Shown: positions 48,785-49,984 of the stretch, piece by piece
How the letters are laid out: each line of letters starts with the position of its first letter
How positions within the stretch are numbered: the stretch's first letter is position 1
Assembly (NCBI RefSeq): GCF_006569185.2
Contig: NZ_VIGC02000040.1
Span: 1-49,984 of the forward strand
Source of the DNA: Litorilinea aerophila
GTDB lineage: Bacteria; Chloroflexota; Anaerolineae; Caldilineales; Caldilineaceae
Direction of reading: 5' to 3'
DNA: 49,984 bases
Notes under the pieces: generated by a model
Seen by the model: the letters and a program-made list of their open reading frames with translations, nothing else
Told to the model about the DNA's origin: nothing
The model's database searches: none
Made by a program: the position numbers and the translations under genes

Positions 48785-49786
48785 CTACGGCCGGACCAGC
48801 TCACCCGTACGCGCGGAGCGGTACAGGGCCAGGACGCTGCGCAGGAACTGGCGACTCAAGCTCAGGGGCACCACCGGGTCCGCGCCGTCCAGCACGCAGG
48901 CTTCCATGGCCTGGACCTCACAGAGGTAGGGGTCCACCGCCTGGGTGATGATTTCCTCCTGGCTGCCGTCCAGGCCGGTGAAGATCATGCGGCTGTCCTG
49001 CCCCCGCAGGCCAGGCTTCCATGGCTCTGGAATGTGCAAAATCCCCTTGTCACCCACGATGTAGGCCGCCTCTCGGAAGGGGGTGCGGAAGCTGGAGGAG
49101 ATCTGGGCGACCGCTCCGTTGGCAAAGTGCATCTGCCCCCGCATGGACACATCCACCCCGCTTTCCCCTTCGATCTGGCTGGCCCACACCGCCACCGGCA
49201 CGCCCGCACCAATCATGACGATGGCCATGCTGTTGGGATAGACACCCACATCCCACAGGGAGCCGCCGGACAGGGCTGCATTCAGGCGAATGTTCTGCGC
49301 GTTTTCCGGCGGCAGGTAGAAGTGGAACCAGCTGTTCACCTGCTGGACCTGGCCCAATCGTCCCTCCTGGATCAGGGCCAGCGCCCGGCGAGTCTGGGGG
49401 TGGTGGAGGTACATGAAGGCCTCGAAGATGGTGACCCCGTTGAGCCGGGCCGCGGCTTCCACCTGATCCAGCTCCTCGATGCTCACGGTGATGGGCTTTT
49501 CACACAGGACATGCTTGCCCGCGTCGGCCGCTTTCACCGTCCACTCCGCATGGAGCGCATTGGGCAGCGGGTTGTAGATCACGTCCACATCCGGGTCGGC
49601 CAGCAGTTCCTCATAGCTGCCGTAGGCTTTGGGGATCCGCTCCTGGGCTGCGTAGGCCCGGGCCCGCTCCAGATCTCGGCTGGCCACTGCCACCAGCTCG
49701 CTGCGCGCCGAATGGCGAATGGGACCCAGCAGCGCACTGTTGATCCGGGCCGTGGACAGGATACCCCAACGGATTTTATCTGCCAT
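48785..49786 (-). CDS. Gfo/Idh/MocA family oxidoreductase (2)
   Basis: The start is the ATG at 49786, preceded by AAAGGA; an in-frame ATG at 49855 would add 23 residues unlike the family. The protein has 333 residues. Family motifs are complete: IRWGILSTARINSALLGPI (Rossmann), HVLCEKPITVS (the EKP lysine), and GSLWDVGVYPNSMAIVMIG with the catalytic Asp and Tyr positions. HHPQTRRALALIQEGRLG and FHFYLPPENAQNIRLN resemble the glucose-fructose oxidoreductase / dihydrodiol dehydrogenase group. It would oxidise a sugar with NAD(P). In contrast to the copy at 39703-40803, the EKP motif is normal. Confidence 0.93.
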   Translation of the reverse strand: MADKIRWGILSTARINSALLGPIRHSARSELVAVASRDLERARAYAAQERIPKAYGSYEELLADPDVDVIYNPLPNALHAEWTVKAADAGKHVLCEKPITVSIEELDQVEAAARLNGVTIFEAFMYLHHPQTRRALALIQEGRLGQVQQVNSWFHFYLPPENAQNIRLNAALSGGSLWDVGVYPNSMAIVMIGAGVPVAVWASQIEGESGVDVSMRGQMHFANGAVAQISSSFRTPFREAAYIVGDKGILHIPEPWKPGLRGQDSRMIFTGLDGSQEEIITQAVDPYLCEVQAMEACVLDGADPVVPLSLSRQFLRSVLALYRSARTGELVRP

Positions 49787-49984
49787 GAATCGATCCTTTC
49801 TAGATGGGTGGCCGGCGGACGCCGGGACCTGTGGTAAACTGGTACAGGCTGGCATCCATGACTCTCCTGCAAAAAGGGTTTCGCAGCATGTAGCAACTCG
49901 CGAAAAAGTGCGAAATAGGTAGAATAGGGGAAGACGTGTACTTCCTCCCTAGCCAACCTGGTCAACGCCATGTTTCGAAAGAAC

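Noticed and set aside
48715-49000. Antisense transcript from the TTGACA/TATAGG pair
   Set aside because: The -10 is poor and no RNA structure or gene follows; kept only as a low-confidence promoter-like site.
48746-49837. Long open frame (363 codons) on the plus strand opposite the second Gfo/Idh/MocA gene
   Set aside because: The minus-strand product has full family motifs; the plus-strand frame is a His/Gly/Arg-rich mirror of GC-biased codons.
1-49984. tRNA or rRNA genes
   Set aside because: No cloverleaf with a proper T-loop and no rRNA-like sequence was noticed on reading; GTTCGA occurrences fall inside protein genes. A tRNA-scan was not possible.
49970-49984. Start of a plus-strand gene at the right edge (ATG TTT CGA AAG AAC)
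   Set aside because: Only five codons are visible and no ribosome binding site is clear.

Overview
The window is GC-rich (roughly 60-65 percent by eye) and packed with protein-coding genes. I see no rRNA, tRNA, CRISPR array, transposase or phage gene. Several features fit a Chloroflexota bacterium of the Anaerolineae/Caldilineae type. These are secreted proteins with Thr/Pro-rich linkers, a zinc-ribbon membrane protein, polysaccharide genes without an outer-membrane Wza exporter, a family-5 ABC transporter, enolase-superfamily and Gfo/Idh/MocA enzymes, and short GTAGGGGC palindromes between genes. The taxonomy is inferred from gene style only.

Layout. (1) 1-5.1 kb: the 3' end of a very repetitive secreted protein, a secreted metallophosphoesterase that shares one of its modules, and a small helical protein. 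(2) 5.1-21.8 kb, all plus strand: a Wzx/Wzy-type surface polysaccharide locus. It holds a BNR-repeat protein, two nucleotidyltransferase-kinase fusions, two further P-loop kinases, three sulfotransferases, a flippase, an O-antigen-ligase-type polymerase, three GT4 glycosyltransferases and a Wzz/BY-kinase. The product is probably a sulfated polysaccharide; the initiating phosphoglycosyltransferase is not here. (3) 21.8-27.4 kb, minus strand: an amidohydrolase with an enolase-superfamily enzyme, then a lipoprotein with a zinc-ribbon Thr/Pro-rich protein. (4) 27.4-38.1 kb, plus strand: an alpha/beta hydrolase, then a peptide/nickel-type ABC transporter (binding protein and two permeases, no ATPase), a ketopantoate-reductase-like enzyme, M28 and M20 peptidases and a TIM-barrel protein. 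(5) 38.3-44.2 kb: an MFS exporter facing a minus-strand group of ArsR regulator, P1B-4-type metal ATPase, GNAT acetyltransferase and Gfo/Idh/MocA oxidoreductase. (6) 44.5-50 kb: an OsmC-family gene, a fatty-acid desaturase, ThiI, a small hypothetical protein and a second Gfo/Idh/MocA oxidoreductase.

The most striking item is the OsmC-family gene at 44534-45010. Its frame is open for 158 codons except for one in-frame TGA, which sits where the family carries its first redox cysteine. The second redox cysteine is intact. A 7-bp stem with a UGGAG loop starts 18 bases after the TGA, and its loop lies 25 bases after it, inside the range of the bacterial SECIS model. I read this as a candidate selenocysteine-containing peroxidase that ordinary gene calling would cut to 67 residues or call a pseudogene.

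Non-coding structure is rich: 12-bp palindromes in tandem near 48.6 kb, a 15-bp hairpin between the transporter binding-protein and permease genes, heptamer and octamer microsatellites, a 60-bp minisatellite inside a gene, and dispersed short repeats.
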